A stretch of 64,000 bases of DNA. Origin: Clostridia bacterium. GTDB lineage: Bacteria > Bacillota > Clostridia > Oscillospirales > Oscillospiraceae. Below, in pieces: positions 1-8,309 of the stretch (positions are counted from its first letter, which is position 1; every line of letters starts with the position of its first letter). The notes below the pieces were generated by a model. It searched no databases. It was not told where the DNA came from and saw only the letters and a list, made by a program, of their open reading frames with translations. The stretch is taken from assembly GCA_009929315.1 (NCBI GenBank), contig SAAS01000005.1, forward strand, positions 176,809-240,808, in the 5' to 3' direction. Position numbers and translations under genes: made by a program.

Positions 1-339
1 GTCGGCGGCAATAATAGCAACAGCCTCGCCGACATAATTGACAACCTGTTCCAAAATCGGAATCGCGGGGGGCAAACCAAGTCCCCACTGATCCACCGGC
101 GCAGGGACGTTTTTGTATGTGATAACCGCCCTGACGCCGCGCATTGCCTCAGCTTCGCTGGTATCTATGAATGTTATGCGCGCGTGGGGATACGGGCTGC
201 CCAGACGATATCCGTAAAGCACATCCTTGAGCTTAAAGTCGTCAAAGAAAGTTGCATGCCCCGTAACGATATCTTTCGCGTCGGCACGAACCAAATTTTT
301 TCCTATGTTGCGATACTCAACTTTTTCTCTGGAGCTCAT
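1..339 (-). CDS. Xanthine dehydrogenase-like molybdenum-binding subunit, N-terminal part (runs off the window)
   Basis: The first 113 codons of a molybdenum hydroxylase large subunit. The translation opens MSSREKVEYRNIGKNLVRAD and continues with DIVTGHATFFDD, the 'G.A.Y..D' opening typical of the aldehyde oxidase/xanthine dehydrogenase a/b-hammerhead domain; PHARI and the VGEAVAIIAAD segment near the edge fit the same family. The ATG at 339 follows GGGGGG with an 8 nt gap and overlaps the stop of the Fe-S subunit gene as ATGA, so the two are translationally coupled. In the family this subunit binds the Mo-cytosine dinucleotide cofactor and hydroxylates purines or other N-heterocycles. The substrate cannot be read from this fragment; the neighbouring PucR regulator makes purine catabolism plausible (inference). 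Confidence 0.85.
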   Translation of the reverse strand, partial: MSSREKVEYRNIGKNLVRADAKDIVTGHATFFDDFKLKDVLYGYRLGSPYPHARITFIDTSEAEAMRGVRAVITYKNVPAPVDQWGLGLPPAIPILEQVVNYVGEAVAIIAAD

Positions 340-860
340 GCTTTTATCCCCCCTTCATTAGTGAGTTTTTCCGAAACCGCCATGATTGCATCAAGAGCGT
401 GATACTGGCTGATGCAGCGACACATATTGCCCGAAAGCGCATCTTCAACTTCTTTTCTGTCAGGATGGGGATTTTTTATAAAAAGCCCCTTTGCCGCCAT
501 GATAATTCCGGGTGTGCAGAAACCGCATTGGAACGCGTAATAGTCGATGAACGCCTGCTGAATCGGATCAAGCTCTCCGGTTACAGGGTCCTGCAGCCCC
601 TCAATCGTTACAACATCCTTTCCGTCGCACTCGACGGTCAGAGTAATGCAGCTCGAAACAGCCCTGTTGTTTAATAGCACCGTACAGGCGCCGCAGGCGC
701 CTTCTCCGCAGGCTATTTTTGTGCCGGTAAGATTTAGCCTTTCACGCAAGGTAGTCGCCAGTGTCTCCTCCGGGGGAATCGCGCCGTTTATTTTGCGCGT
801 GCTAACCAAGAACTCGTATTGCTCGCCGTTAATTGCTATATGAATCAGTTTTCCATCCAT
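336..860 (-). CDS. [2Fe-2S] subunit of a xanthine dehydrogenase-type molybdenum hydroxylase
   Basis: A 174-residue small subunit, normal length for CoxS/XdhC-type proteins. The N-terminal plant-ferredoxin-like domain has the cluster ligands C51, C56, C59 (CGEGACGAC) and C71. The C-terminal helical domain has the second cluster ligands C112, C115 (CGFCTPG) and C147, C149 (CRC). Its role in the family is to pass electrons from the Mo site to FAD or another acceptor. The start at 860 was chosen because AAGGAGG lies at 873-880; an upstream extension to 926 has no ribosome site and reads unlike the family. It is the first visible gene of the minus-strand operon and overlaps the Mo subunit by 4 nt. 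No FAD subunit is visible, but the operon leaves the window. Confidence 0.93.
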   Translation of the reverse strand: MDGKLIHIAINGEQYEFLVSTRKINGAIPPEETLATTLRERLNLTGTKIACGEGACGACTVLLNNRAVSSCITLTVECDGKDVVTIEGLQDPVTGELDPIQQAFIDYYAFQCGFCTPGIIMAAKGLFIKNPHPDRKEVEDALSGNMCRCISQYHALDAIMAVSEKLTNEGGIKA

Positions 861-1010
861 TGCAATCTTACACCTCCTTATTAGATTCGGCACTTTCACT
901 ATTTCATAGTTCAGTTTAATACACAATGTATGTGAATTTGTTTTAAACTTAACGCTTTGTTAACCAGTTTGACTTAATTGATAAATTAATGGCAATTTTT
1001 GTGGAACAGC

Positions 1011-1040
1011 TTGAAACCGCGCTTCCTTTTGTGCTATAGT
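1011..1040 (+). promoter_or_regulatory. Probable sigma-A promoter of the PucR-family gene
   Basis: TTGAAA (1011-1016) and TATAGT (1035-1040) are separated by 18 bp, with a TGn extended -10 just upstream of TATAGT. It points to the regulator at 1101. The 240 bp gap between this gene and the divergent Fe-S subunit gene must also hold the promoter of the latter, which I could not place with confidence. Confidence 0.6.
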
Positions 1041-1100
1041 AAAAAAAGAACAGCGACTATTTGTGATTTAACATAACATGAGAATAGGTGAGTTGTCCTT

Positions 1101-2291
1101 ATGAGCCAATTATTTTTGGAATTTCAGAACGAATGCTTGCAGGAGCTTACGAACGGAGCCAACCTTAGCAAGCTCTGCAATCTAACGGCGAAGTATACCG
1201 GAAATCCTATCGCGGTTACATTGACTTCCCAAACAATTGTCGCCGTCTCCAAAGATTACGATCAGGAGCTTGTCAATGAATATGTCAACACCGGCAAGCA
1301 TACCATTGACGAGGAATTCACGGATTTGGTGAGTGAATTTGAAAGGCTTCTCTTGAAGGGGCAGCCTATCAGCAAAGTATTGCCTTTTTTCAGCCATAGG
1401 CATTCCAGCTGCGGTTGTCTTTTCGGTATAAACCTTATTGGAGTCATGGACATGCCAATAGTCAATCACATGCCGACGAAGGATGAGCTTGAAATACTTC
1501 GGATTGCCGCATCTTTTTTCGGACTGGCGCTAACTATCAATGGCTTTTCCGTTAAGAACAACTTCCATCCGATTCAAAACTATATGCTCGGTCTGCTTAA
1601 TAACAATATCAATATAATTACTTATCAGAATCCGTATTATCTGCAGGCTCTGTTAAAAGACATTTGTTCCTTTCGCTTGCTTTTGGTCCGCCCCACAACT
1701 TATGAGCAGGAATCACGGATTGAATCAGAACTTCTTCAATTCTGCAGGACTAACCTGAATTGGTGGTACATCCCGTACAACCACGCCTTCGTCGTTGTGA
1801 TCGCCGCCGAGAATTTGTCTCATTTACCGGCTTTAGTCCAACGCCTTGGCAGTAGCTTTATGGTTTGTGTAAGTGACGATTTCTATCCGTTCGACAAATT
1901 CCCGTCATATATACGAATTGCGGAATTTGCGTTGGATATCTCAGCTGCCGAAGGCTCGCAGGAGAGCGTAGTTTACACAGATGACTATAAAGTCTTCTTT
2001 GCCGCCGCCATTGCTAAACACTCTGATGATTCCGAATTGTTCGAAAGTTCTTTTTTTCGGAGGATAAAGGATTATGACGAGCGCTATTCCGCTTCTTATG
2101 TTGATACACTTCGAGCTTTTTTTCGCTGCAATCAGGACACACAAAAGATGGCCGAGAAACTCTTCATTCACAAAAACACCGTGTTTTACAGGCTTAATCG
2201 AATGAAAGAGTTGTTTGACATAGACTATCAGGATGTAAAACAATTATCGAATCTGTATTTTTCTTTGTTAGCGGATGACAATATCATATAA
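1101..2291 (+). CDS. PucR-family transcriptional regulator (CdaR/PucR C-terminal HTH)
   Basis: A 396-residue protein. The last ~60 residues carry the family's helix-turn-helix: AEKLFIHKNTVFYRLNRMKE, where 'H.NT..YRL.R' is the hallmark, preceded by the 'TLRAFFRCNQDTQKMAE' helix. The N-terminal ~150 residues look like a ligand-sensing region; I could not match it to a named domain. PucR-type proteins activate purine, sugar-acid or amino-acid catabolic genes in response to metabolites. The gene is divergent from a molybdenum hydroxylase operon, so control of that operon is the natural guess (inference from position). The ATG follows AGGTGAG at a longish distance, so the ribosome site is mediocre. 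Confidence 0.88.
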   Translation: MSQLFLEFQNECLQELTNGANLSKLCNLTAKYTGNPIAVTLTSQTIVAVSKDYDQELVNEYVNTGKHTIDEEFTDLVSEFERLLLKGQPISKVLPFFSHRHSSCGCLFGINLIGVMDMPIVNHMPTKDELEILRIAASFFGLALTINGFSVKNNFHPIQNYMLGLLNNNINIITYQNPYYLQALLKDICSFRLLLVRPTTYEQESRIESELLQFCRTNLNWWYIPYNHAFVVVIAAENLSHLPALVQRLGSSFMVCVSDDFYPFDKFPSYIRIAEFALDISAAEGSQESVVYTDDYKVFFAAAIAKHSDDSELFESSFFRRIKDYDERYSASYVDTLRAFFRCNQDTQKMAEKLFIHKNTVFYRLNRMKELFDIDYQDVKQLSNLYFSLLADDNII

Positions 2292-2410
2292 GTTTTAGTC
2301 TGTCATCGTAAAGCTGTCTTATCGGTTCCGGTGAAATGAAATATTTGTTGTAATTCATTTCTGCGATTCCGGTTTTCGTTTTCCCTTATAGAAAATTATG
2401 GACAAAATAA

Positions 2411-2443
2411 AATCCCTTGGAAATGCTTAATTTCCAAGGGATT
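2411..2443 (-). terminator. Intrinsic terminator after tRNA-Ser
   Basis: A perfect 14 bp stem, AATCCCTTGGAAAT / ATTTCCAAGGGATT, with a 5 nt loop. On the minus strand it begins about 3 nt beyond the tRNA 3' end and runs into a T-rich tract. It may also stop plus-strand transcripts from the PucR-family gene. Confidence 0.85.
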
Positions 2444-2445
2444 TT

Positions 2446-2534
2446 TGGCGGAAGAGGTGGGATTCGAACCCACGAGACGTTGCCGTCTACCTGATTTCGA
2501 GTCAGGGCCGTTATGACCACTTCGATACTCTTCC
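2446..2534 (-). tRNA. tRNA-Ser (anticodon CGA), 3' CCA encoded
   Basis: Read on the minus strand, the 7 bp acceptor stem GGAAGAG/CTCTTCC closes the molecule. The anticodon loop CTCGAAA (anticodon CGA, codon UCG) sits on a CCTGA/TCAGG stem. A long variable arm (GTAGACGGCAACGTCTC), as in class II tRNAs, precedes the T-arm GTGGGTTCGAATCCCAC. The discriminator G is followed by CCA, so the tail is encoded. Length is 89 nt including CCA. A strong terminator follows. Confidence 0.96.
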
Positions 2535-2545
2535 ATATTAAATTG

Positions 2546-2578
2546 TAAAAAGTACGGCCATTAGAACGGCCGCACTTT
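2546..2578 (-). terminator. Intrinsic terminator of the GDSL esterase gene
   Basis: Minus-strand stem AAAGTGCGGCC / GGCCGTACTTT (11 bp with one G-T pair, 8 nt loop) followed by TTTTT. It lies between the esterase stop (2621) and the tRNA 5' end (2534), so it separates the two transcripts. Confidence 0.75.
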
Positions 2579-2620
2579 AGATTACAACAAATTTACGAAA
2601 TTGTCAACTGAAAAACGCCA

Positions 2621-3346
2621 TCATGCGCCCTTTTCAAAAACCGCTTTGCTCTGCATTGCAAGCTCAATATTTGGAATAGCCTCGGCTATTGCTTCCGCTA
2701 TAATCTCGTGCCCTTTTTCGTTCGGGTGAATACCGTCATTGCAAAGATAATCGCTGTAATTGCGTCTTTCCAGAAACGCCGAGCGTATATCGATTATGGG
2801 TATATTGTATTCCGAGGCAATATTGCAGATTTGTACATTATAAATTTCGTGCCATCTGTAAATATATTCGTCGCTTCCGCCGAGCCACTGGAGAATCTTC
2901 GATTTGTCCAGACCCCTGCTTATCCAATCAAAGTATTTATGTTCATCAATCGGAGGCAGATTCATCATAACGATTTTTTTGCCCATTTCCTTTAAACTGC
3001 TTATAATTGCGCGATAGGCGCTCACAAAATCTTCAATCGGAGTTTTTGGAAGGTGCTCCCCCGACGGATTTTCCGAAATTTCCTTCCAATTGTGGTCGCT
3101 GTCGTTACCGCCGTACTCAAGAACCATCACTTCACAGTTTTGCACGTCCTTGATATGCCGTTCTATCATGCTTTGCCCCTTCATAATTGTGCAGCCAAGC
3201 ATGGAATAATTGGACAAGTCCAACGCTGAATCACCCGTTGCCAGAATATTGGCAAAGCAATTTTTCGTCATCGCATATCTGTCACGCAGCTCGTCGATGA
3301 TGACACCCTTTGAAATTGAGTCGCCGAAAAGGCAAATTTTGCTCAT
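2621..3346 (-). CDS. SGNH/GDSL-family hydrolase (esterase/lipase-like)
   Basis: A 241-residue SGNH hydrolase. Block I is FGDSISKG (catalytic Ser10), block III is GGNDSDH and block V is DGIHPNEKGHE (catalytic Asp and His). The fold is known for esterases, lipases, acetyl-xylan esterases and lysophospholipases. There is no signal peptide or TM segment, so a cytoplasmic enzyme acting on small esters is likely; the substrate is unknown. GGAGG precedes the ATG at 3346, and a consensus promoter lies just upstream. It is a single-gene unit between terminators. Confidence 0.88.
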   Translation of the reverse strand: MSKICLFGDSISKGVIIDELRDRYAMTKNCFANILATGDSALDLSNYSMLGCTIMKGQSMIERHIKDVQNCEVMVLEYGGNDSDHNWKEISENPSGEHLPKTPIEDFVSAYRAIISSLKEMGKKIVMMNLPPIDEHKYFDWISRGLDKSKILQWLGGSDEYIYRWHEIYNVQICNIASEYNIPIIDIRSAFLERRNYSDYLCNDGIHPNEKGHEIIAEAIAEAIPNIELAMQSKAVFEKGA

Positions 3347-3384
3347 AATACGCCTCCGAATAATCGCGTAATGTGGTTATCATT

Positions 3385-3413
3385 ATTATATTACCTTGTT
3401 ATCGATATGTCAA
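3385..3413 (-). promoter_or_regulatory. Consensus sigma-A promoter of the GDSL esterase gene
   Basis: On the minus strand TTGACA (3413-3408), a 17 bp spacer and TATAAT (3390-3385) match the full consensus. It is 40 bp upstream of the ATG at 3346, and 17 bp from the -35 box of the oppositely directed promoter at 3431-3459. Confidence 0.85.
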
Positions 3414-3430
3414 CCAAATATATATGATAC

Positions 3431-3459
3431 TTGCATTATTTTCAAACCCGCGCTATAAT
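3431..3459 (+). promoter_or_regulatory. Sigma-A promoter of the DUF1836 gene
   Basis: TTGCAT (3431-3436), a 17 bp spacer and TATAAT (3454-3459), 31 bp upstream of the ATG at 3491. It lies back-to-back with the esterase promoter. Confidence 0.8.
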
Positions 3460-3490
3460 ATACACACTAATGTTCTGAGGTGTCTGAAGA

Positions 3491-4036
3491 ATGAGTAAAG
3501 TCGAAAAGCTGCGCGAACTCTCGAATCAGCTTAAATTCCCGGATTATAACGGATTTCCCGACATTGAGTTATATATGGATCAGGTGCTTGATTTTCTTTC
3601 CCGCAGCAAAACCAGTCTGCGTGATGATGACAGGCTCAGTTCCGCCATGGTTAACAATTACATTAAGGCTGATGTTCTTCCCCGTGCGAGAGGTAAAAAG
3701 TATTCGAGAGAACACCTTGTCTACCTTTCCGTTATACTGCGGCTTAAGCAGGTGCTTTCGGTTAAAGACACAGGCTACCTTATAAAAGTAGTTAAGAAGA
3801 ACAAGGGCGATGAGGAGTTTTACGAGAACTTTCGAAGCATGGTCGAAACCTGCGCCAAGGAGCTAAGCGACAAGGCTTTGAGTTCGGACAGCAACCTGCC
3901 GGAACTCGCTATGAGGCTTGCGGTGGAAAGCTATCTTTGCAAGATAGCCAGCGAATATATTATTGATAATATGTCTTACGATTCTGAGGCTGAGACTCAG
4001 AAAAAGCAGTCCAAGTCTGCTGCAGCCGAAAGCTGA
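3491..4036 (+). CDS. DUF1836 domain protein (MerR-like HTH, putative regulator)
   Basis: A 181-residue cytoplasmic protein. Residues ~15-110 match the DUF1836 pattern as I know it: an N-terminal segment ending in 'PDIELYMDQVLDFL', then the HTH-like 'LSSAMVNNYIKADVLPRARGKKYSREHLVYLSVI', which resembles the MerR wing/recognition region (S..MVNNY.K...). Family members are common in Firmicutes and assumed to be regulators, but I know of no defined target. The C-terminus is polar and low in complexity (AETQKKQSKSAAAES). A strong promoter precedes it and a strong terminator follows, so it is monocistronic. Confidence 0.82.
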   Translation: MSKVEKLRELSNQLKFPDYNGFPDIELYMDQVLDFLSRSKTSLRDDDRLSSAMVNNYIKADVLPRARGKKYSREHLVYLSVILRLKQVLSVKDTGYLIKVVKKNKGDEEFYENFRSMVETCAKELSDKALSSDSNLPELAMRLAVESYLCKIASEYIIDNMSYDSEAETQKKQSKSAAAES

Positions 4037-4050
4037 AATTGTTTTTTACA

Positions 4051-4078
4051 AAGCCCCCTCGTAAATGAGGGGGCTTTT
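4051..4078 (+). terminator. Intrinsic terminator of the DUF1836 gene
   Basis: Perfect 10 bp stem AAGCCCCCTC / GAGGGGGCTT with loop GTAAAT, followed by TT and a T-rich stretch, 15 nt after the stop codon. Confidence 0.88.
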
Positions 4079-4261
4079 GCGTTTGTTGATGTTTTTTTCG
4101 CGGACGTCCGCCGCCTAATCCTTAATTTGCCTTGTAAGTGTTCTTTAATAAAAATAAACGCGTTCAAACGGCTTCATGACCGTCGGAACGCAGCATCTGA
4201 AGTATTTAAGTTTATATGTGAACCGCTTCATTGCGGATTATTACTTAGTGACAGGACTTTG

Positions 4262-4339
4262 CTATCTGTCGCTCGGAACGGTTTCAGTATTTCCGTAAAT
4301 CATGTCATCAACGTCGCTGTATTTGAACTTTCTGTTCAT
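4262..4339 (-). CDS. Possible 25-residue small protein with its own promoter
   Basis: A short ORF opening MNRKFKYSDVDDMIYGNTET and ending VPSDR. It is far below the usual length cut-off, but its ATG is preceded by AAAGGAG with an 8 nt gap, and a good promoter (4370-4398) would start transcription about 25 nt further upstream. The product is charged (7 basic or acidic residues in the first 12) with no TM segment or signal peptide. I do not recognise it. It sits in a 465 bp gap between DUF1836 and a cation ATPase. The same frame can be extended upstream to 4444, but that extension crosses the promoter and looks non-coding. A regulatory RNA instead of a peptide is also possible. Confidence 0.45.
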   Translation of the reverse strand: MNRKFKYSDVDDMIYGNTETVPSDR

Positions 4340-4369
4340 TAAATCATCTCCTTTCCTCGAGATGATATC

Positions 4370-4398
4370 ATAGTACACCAAAGGTTTGAAATAATCAA
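4370..4398 (-). promoter_or_regulatory. Sigma-A-like promoter of the small ORF
   Basis: Minus-strand TTGATT (4398-4393), a 17 bp spacer and TACTAT (4375-4370), about 30 bp upstream of the ATG at 4339. The rest of the 4037-4501 gap holds two terminators, a GCGGACGTCCGC palindrome (4100-4111) and nothing else I can identify. Confidence 0.6.
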
Positions 4399-4460
4399 GA
4401 AATATTAAACAAATAATATGTGAAATTTTTGTAAAGTTAGTCAAATATATGTCAATAACA

Positions 4461-4496
4461 ATATATGCCGGAGAAGATGCTTCTCCGGCATATATT
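4461..4496 (-). terminator. Intrinsic terminator of the P-type ATPase gene
   Basis: A 16 bp perfect stem (ATATATGCCGGAGAAG and its complement, positions 4461-4476 and 4480-4495) with a 3 nt loop, starting 6 nt after the ATPase stop codon. The minus-strand tail is T-rich but interrupted. Confidence 0.8.
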
Positions 4497-4501
4497 TAGT
4501 T

Positions 4502-6964
4502 TTATCTCTTTCCGGAGGGTGCTGCATGTCTTCCCTTTTGCCTTTTTCTCACGCCCTCCGACGGTGAAAATTTCTTGTCGAGTCTTTCAAAGAACCAAGT
4601 AAGGGTCTTCATAAGCGGATAGGCCAGAAGCGAGAAAACCGCCAGCACCAGGAACGAGGAGAAGGAGAGGTCCGTAAGTGAAAACAGCTGTTTAAAGAAA
4701 ACCGCGAGCACAATGAAGCTTACGGTCATTCCAACCATGAGAATGGTTCGGATTTTATTGTAGGGCATACAGAACCTGTGCAGAACGAGAAGCCCGACAA
4801 CGCCGATGAGAAGCGCGGAAATTGTGGACATTTCCTCCTTCGGAAAATCGAAAGCAACATAAAACAGCATGACACCTATTACAAGGATGAGATCTGTAAA
4901 TCCGCCGGGAAGCGCACGATAGATGACATTTCTAAGGAATCTGCCCTTAACTAAGCTGTTGTTGGGCTCCATAGCAAGAACGAAGGAGGGGATGCCGATT
5001 GAAAGGGTGCTTACGAGAGTAAGTTGCGACGGCTCAAGCGGATAAGGAAGGGTAAACGCAAGCGATATAAGCGCCAAAACAAAGGAAAAAATGTTCTTTA
5101 CCAAAAACAGCGCCGCGCTTCGCTCTATGTTGTTTATTACCCGCCTGCCCTCCATAACAACGGACGGCATTGACGCGAAGTTTGAGTTTAAAAGGACAAC
5201 ATGAGAAACCTGACAGGCAACCTCACTGCCCGAGGCCATTGCAACGCTGCAGTCCGCCTCTTTTAGCGCGAGGACATCGTTAACACCATCGCCCGTCATG
5301 GCGACTGTATGTCCGTCCGCCTTAAGCGCTCTTATGAGCTTTCTCTTCTGTTCGGGGCTTACCCTGCCGAAAACCGTGTATTCCCCTGCCGCGGCGCGGA
5401 TTTTCCTGTCGTCGTCCAGCGTTCGCGCGTCGACATACTTTTCGGCATTTGCTATCCCCGCGCGCTTTGCGACCTCCGAAACCGTCATGGCGTTATCGCC
5501 CGAAATGACCTTAATCGCGACGCCCTGCCTTTCAAAATAGGTGAAGGTCTCGGGCGCGTTTTTTCTGATCTTATTAGCAAGAAGTATTAGTGCAAGAGGA
5601 AATACCTCCTGCGTAAGAGCTTCATCGGAAAGCTTACCGTCATAAATCGCCAGAAGCAGAACGCGGCAGCCCTTCTTGGAATAGAAATCGACCTTGTCCT
5701 TAATTTGGGAATAGTTCTCGCCCATTATAATGTCGGGAGCCCCGAGAATATAGGTTTCATCCTCGTGGAAAGCAACTCCGCCGTATTTTTTTACAGAGGT
5801 GAAGGGCAGTGTTTCCAATGCCGTCTGCTTGTGTTCGTTTTTAAAATATCTTCGAAGTGCCGCCATTGTGTCGTTGTCGTCCTGCATGGCATAAACGTAA
5901 TCCGACATAATAAGGCGGATGTCGTCGGCTATGAATCTGTCCTCACACAGAAGATAAATATCCTCGACAATCATCTTGTTTTCGGTTATCGTACCGGTTT
6001 TATCCACGCAAAGCGTGTCTACCCGAGCCAGAGTCTCAATGCAGTTCATATCGTGAACCAGCGTTTTTCGCTGTGCAAGTCTGATGACAGCCGCGACCAG
6101 CGCGATGCTCGTCAGCAGATAGAGCCCCTCCGGTATCATCCCGACCAAGGCGCCGACCGTTGATACAACGCCCTGCGAAACCGTGCCGTGAAGCCAGATA
6201 ATTTCTTTAACAGCAAGTGCGGCGCCAATCGGAATCAGAGCAATACCAATCCACTTGACAAGGCTAGAGAGTGAACGCATCATTTCCGACTGCTTTTGCC
6301 CTCGGCTTTTTTTGGATTCCAGAGTAAGTCTCGAAACGTAGGAATCCTTCCCGACACGAATTAGCCTTGCCCTGACCGATCCGCTGACAACGAAGCTTCC
6401 GCTCATAAGTTCATCGCCGACGGCCTTTTTAATCTCGTCCGCCTCGCCTGTCATAAGAGCTTCGTTGACCTGACACTCGCCCGCAACAACGATAGCGTCC
6501 GCAAAAATCTGATTTCCCTGCGCGAAAACAACAATGTCGTCGCGAACCGTGTCCTCGGTGCTGATTGTCCTGAAAGCCCCGTCACGCACCACGACACCCT
6601 TGGGGGCGCTTATAATACTCAGATCATCCAGAGTTTTTTTAGCTCGAAGCTCCTGAATAATACCGATAAGGATATTTGCGAGAACAACCGGCATGAAGGT
6701 CAGATTCTGCCACGAACCGACAGCAATTACGCAGGCGGCAAGGGCGAAAAAGACAATGTTGAAATACGTAAATAAGTTTGACCAGATAATCTGCCCGACT
6801 GTTTTTGAAGGCGGATCTATCGGTATGTTGCCATACCCGTTTTCCAAACGCTCCGCCGCCTGCCGCGCAGTAAGCCCGCCCCCCGGCGGCGCAATAAGCT
6901 CGGCAATAATACGTCTTTCGGGCACGGGCTCATTTTTCTTTTTTGCGGATGTGCGAAAAGCCAT
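4502..6964 (-). CDS. Cation-transporting P-type ATPase (CtpE-like, probable Ca2+ or other divalent cation)
   Basis: An 820-residue P-type ATPase. In order it shows an N-terminal cytoplasmic segment, two TM helices (~60-105), the actuator domain with TGEADE (TGES variant), TM helices ~235-295 with the ion-site motif MIPEGL, the phosphorylation motif CVDKTGT (Asp321), the nucleotide domain, the hinge MTGDGVND, and C-terminal TM helices. There is no metal-binding CxxC N-domain, so it is not a Cu/Zn ATPase. PEGL instead of the SERCA-type PEGLP and the general layout recall mycobacterial CtpE, a Ca2+ transporter; ion specificity is inferred. The start at 6964 follows GAGGGG. It is monocistronic with a strong terminator. 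Confidence 0.88.
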   Translation of the reverse strand: MAFRTSAKKKNEPVPERRIIAELIAPPGGGLTARQAAERLENGYGNIPIDPPSKTVGQIIWSNLFTYFNIVFFALAACVIAVGSWQNLTFMPVVLANILIGIIQELRAKKTLDDLSIISAPKGVVVRDGAFRTISTEDTVRDDIVVFAQGNQIFADAIVVAGECQVNEALMTGEADEIKKAVGDELMSGSFVVSGSVRARLIRVGKDSYVSRLTLESKKSRGQKQSEMMRSLSSLVKWIGIALIPIGAALAVKEIIWLHGTVSQGVVSTVGALVGMIPEGLYLLTSIALVAAVIRLAQRKTLVHDMNCIETLARVDTLCVDKTGTITENKMIVEDIYLLCEDRFIADDIRLIMSDYVYAMQDDNDTMAALRRYFKNEHKQTALETLPFTSVKKYGGVAFHEDETYILGAPDIIMGENYSQIKDKVDFYSKKGCRVLLLAIYDGKLSDEALTQEVFPLALILLANKIRKNAPETFTYFERQGVAIKVISGDNAMTVSEVAKRAGIANAEKYVDARTLDDDRKIRAAAGEYTVFGRVSPEQKRKLIRALKADGHTVAMTGDGVNDVLALKEADCSVAMASGSEVACQVSHVVLLNSNFASMPSVVMEGRRVINNIERSAALFLVKNIFSFVLALISLAFTLPYPLEPSQLTLVSTLSIGIPSFVLAMEPNNSLVKGRFLRNVIYRALPGGFTDLILVIGVMLFYVAFDFPKEEMSTISALLIGVVGLLVLHRFCMPYNKIRTILMVGMTVSFIVLAVFFKQLFSLTDLSFSSFLVLAVFSLLAYPLMKTLTWFFERLDKKFSPSEGVRKRQKGRHAAPSGKR

Positions 6965-7096
6965 CAGCTTCTATCCCCTCGATGAAAATTGCTATACCTT
7001 ATCATAATACCATATTCTTAAGTTAATTGGGAGATAATTTGTAAATTTTTCCGTTATGATTTTACCCTTATATGCGGAGTATAAATCAGCATATAA

Positions 7097-7128
7097 AAGC
7101 TGCCGGTTTAAGAATAAACCGGCAGCTT
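7097..7128 (-). terminator. Intrinsic terminator of the serC-serA operon
   Basis: A perfect 14 bp stem AAGCTGCCGGTTTA / TAAACCGGCAGCTT with a 4 nt loop, followed on the minus strand by TTTT; it starts 14 nt after the serA stop. Confidence 0.88.
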
Positions 7129-7142
7129 CAAGTATTTTGGAA

Positions 7143-8309
7143 TTACAATACGCGAACTCTGAAAACATCGTCCTGCTTAGCTATGGTTTCGGGTATAGTC
7201 TGCCCGACAGGCGTATCGGTGTCAATAATGGTATAGGCAATCTCGCCCTTTGCCGCGTTAACCATGTGGGCTACGTTGATATTCGCCTCGCCGATAAGAT
7301 CAAGAAAATGGTTTAGCATGCGCGGTACGTTGCGGTGAATAATGCAGATTCTGTTTACTCCCATGCGATCAAGTCTGACGCTCGGAAGATTAACCGAGTT
7401 TTTGATATTGCCGTTAATCAGATAATCCACAGCTTCCTGTGCCGCCATAATAGCGCACTTTTCCTCGCTCTCGGGAGTTGAGGCGCCCAGATGGGGCATT
7501 GGAATTGTGTTGGGCGCTTTGGAAGTAATGGCGTTTGGGAAATCCGTTACATAGCGCGCAACCTTTGTGGAATCGATTGCTTCCAGCATGTCCTCGTCGC
7601 AGACCAGCTCTCCGCGGGCAAGGTTAATTATACGAACCCCGTCCTTCATCTTCGCGAAGGCGTCCTTATTAATCATGTGGTGGGTTGCGTCCTTTTTGTA
7701 GGGGACGTGCAGGGTGATATAGTCGCAGTTGCGATAAATCGTGTCAATATCGGTTGCGTGGTGAACCTGGCTTGAGAGCATCCACGCTGCGTCAACGGAC
7801 AGGAAGGGGTCATAGCCGTAAACCTTCATTCCAAGCTCGAGAGCGGCGTTCGCGATTTTCGCGCCGATTGCGCCGAGGCCGACAACACCGAGGGTTTTCC
7901 CTGCGATTTCGGGACCTGTGAAGCTAGCCTTGCCCTTTTCTACCATTGCGGGAACCTCATCTCCTTTGTCGGAAATGCTGTGAACCCATTCAACGCCGCC
8001 GATAATATCGCGGGAGGCCATCAGAAGCGCGCAGATAACAAGCTCCTTAACCGCCTCGGCGTTTGCGCCGGGGGTATTGAAAACCACTATCCCCTGCTCG
8101 GCGCAGCGGCTGACAGGGATGTTGTTTGTGCCGGCTCCCGCCCTTGCTATGCATAGCAGGTTTGGGTTAAAGGTCATTTCGTTCATATCGGCGCTGCGAA
8201 CCATAATAGCGTCAGGAGCTTCGGTTTTATCGTCAAGACCTATTCCGCTCTCCTTAACCACATCGAGGCCGAAGGGTGAAATCTTGTTAAGGCATTTGAT
8301 ATTATACAC
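7143..8309 (-). CDS. serA: D-3-phosphoglycerate dehydrogenase with C-terminal ACT domain
   Basis: Oxidises 3-phosphoglycerate to 3-phosphohydroxypyruvate with NAD+, the first step of serine synthesis. The NAD-binding core has GKTLGVVGLGAIG, the catalytic Arg in INLARGEL, and the Glu/His pair ending in MPHLGAST. The last ~75 residues (NRICIIHRNVPRML... onward) form an ACT domain, the usual serine-feedback or regulatory module. The length of 388 aa fits the short SerA class without an intervening ASB domain. I chose GTG at 8309 because GAGGTGG stands 7 nt upstream; a TTG at 8324 is also in frame. It overlaps the end of serC by 8 nt, so translation is coupled. Confidence 0.94.
   Translation of the reverse strand: MYNIKCLNKISPFGLDVVKESGIGLDDKTEAPDAIMVRSADMNEMTFNPNLLCIARAGAGTNNIPVSRCAEQGIVVFNTPGANAEAVKELVICALLMASRDIIGGVEWVHSISDKGDEVPAMVEKGKASFTGPEIAGKTLGVVGLGAIGAKIANAALELGMKVYGYDPFLSVDAAWMLSSQVHHATDIDTIYRNCDYITLHVPYKKDATHHMINKDAFAKMKDGVRIINLARGELVCDEDMLEAIDSTKVARYVTDFPNAITSKAPNTIPMPHLGASTPESEEKCAIMAAQEAVDYLINGNIKNSVNLPSVRLDRMGVNRICIIHRNVPRMLNHFLDLIGEANINVAHMVNAAKGEIAYTIIDTDTPVGQTIPETIAKQDDVFRVRVL

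Noticed and set aside
4100..4111. GCGGACGTCCGC palindrome as a terminator
   Set aside because: The T run precedes the stem on the plus strand and becomes an A run on the minus strand, so it fits no terminator. It may be a binding site or chance.
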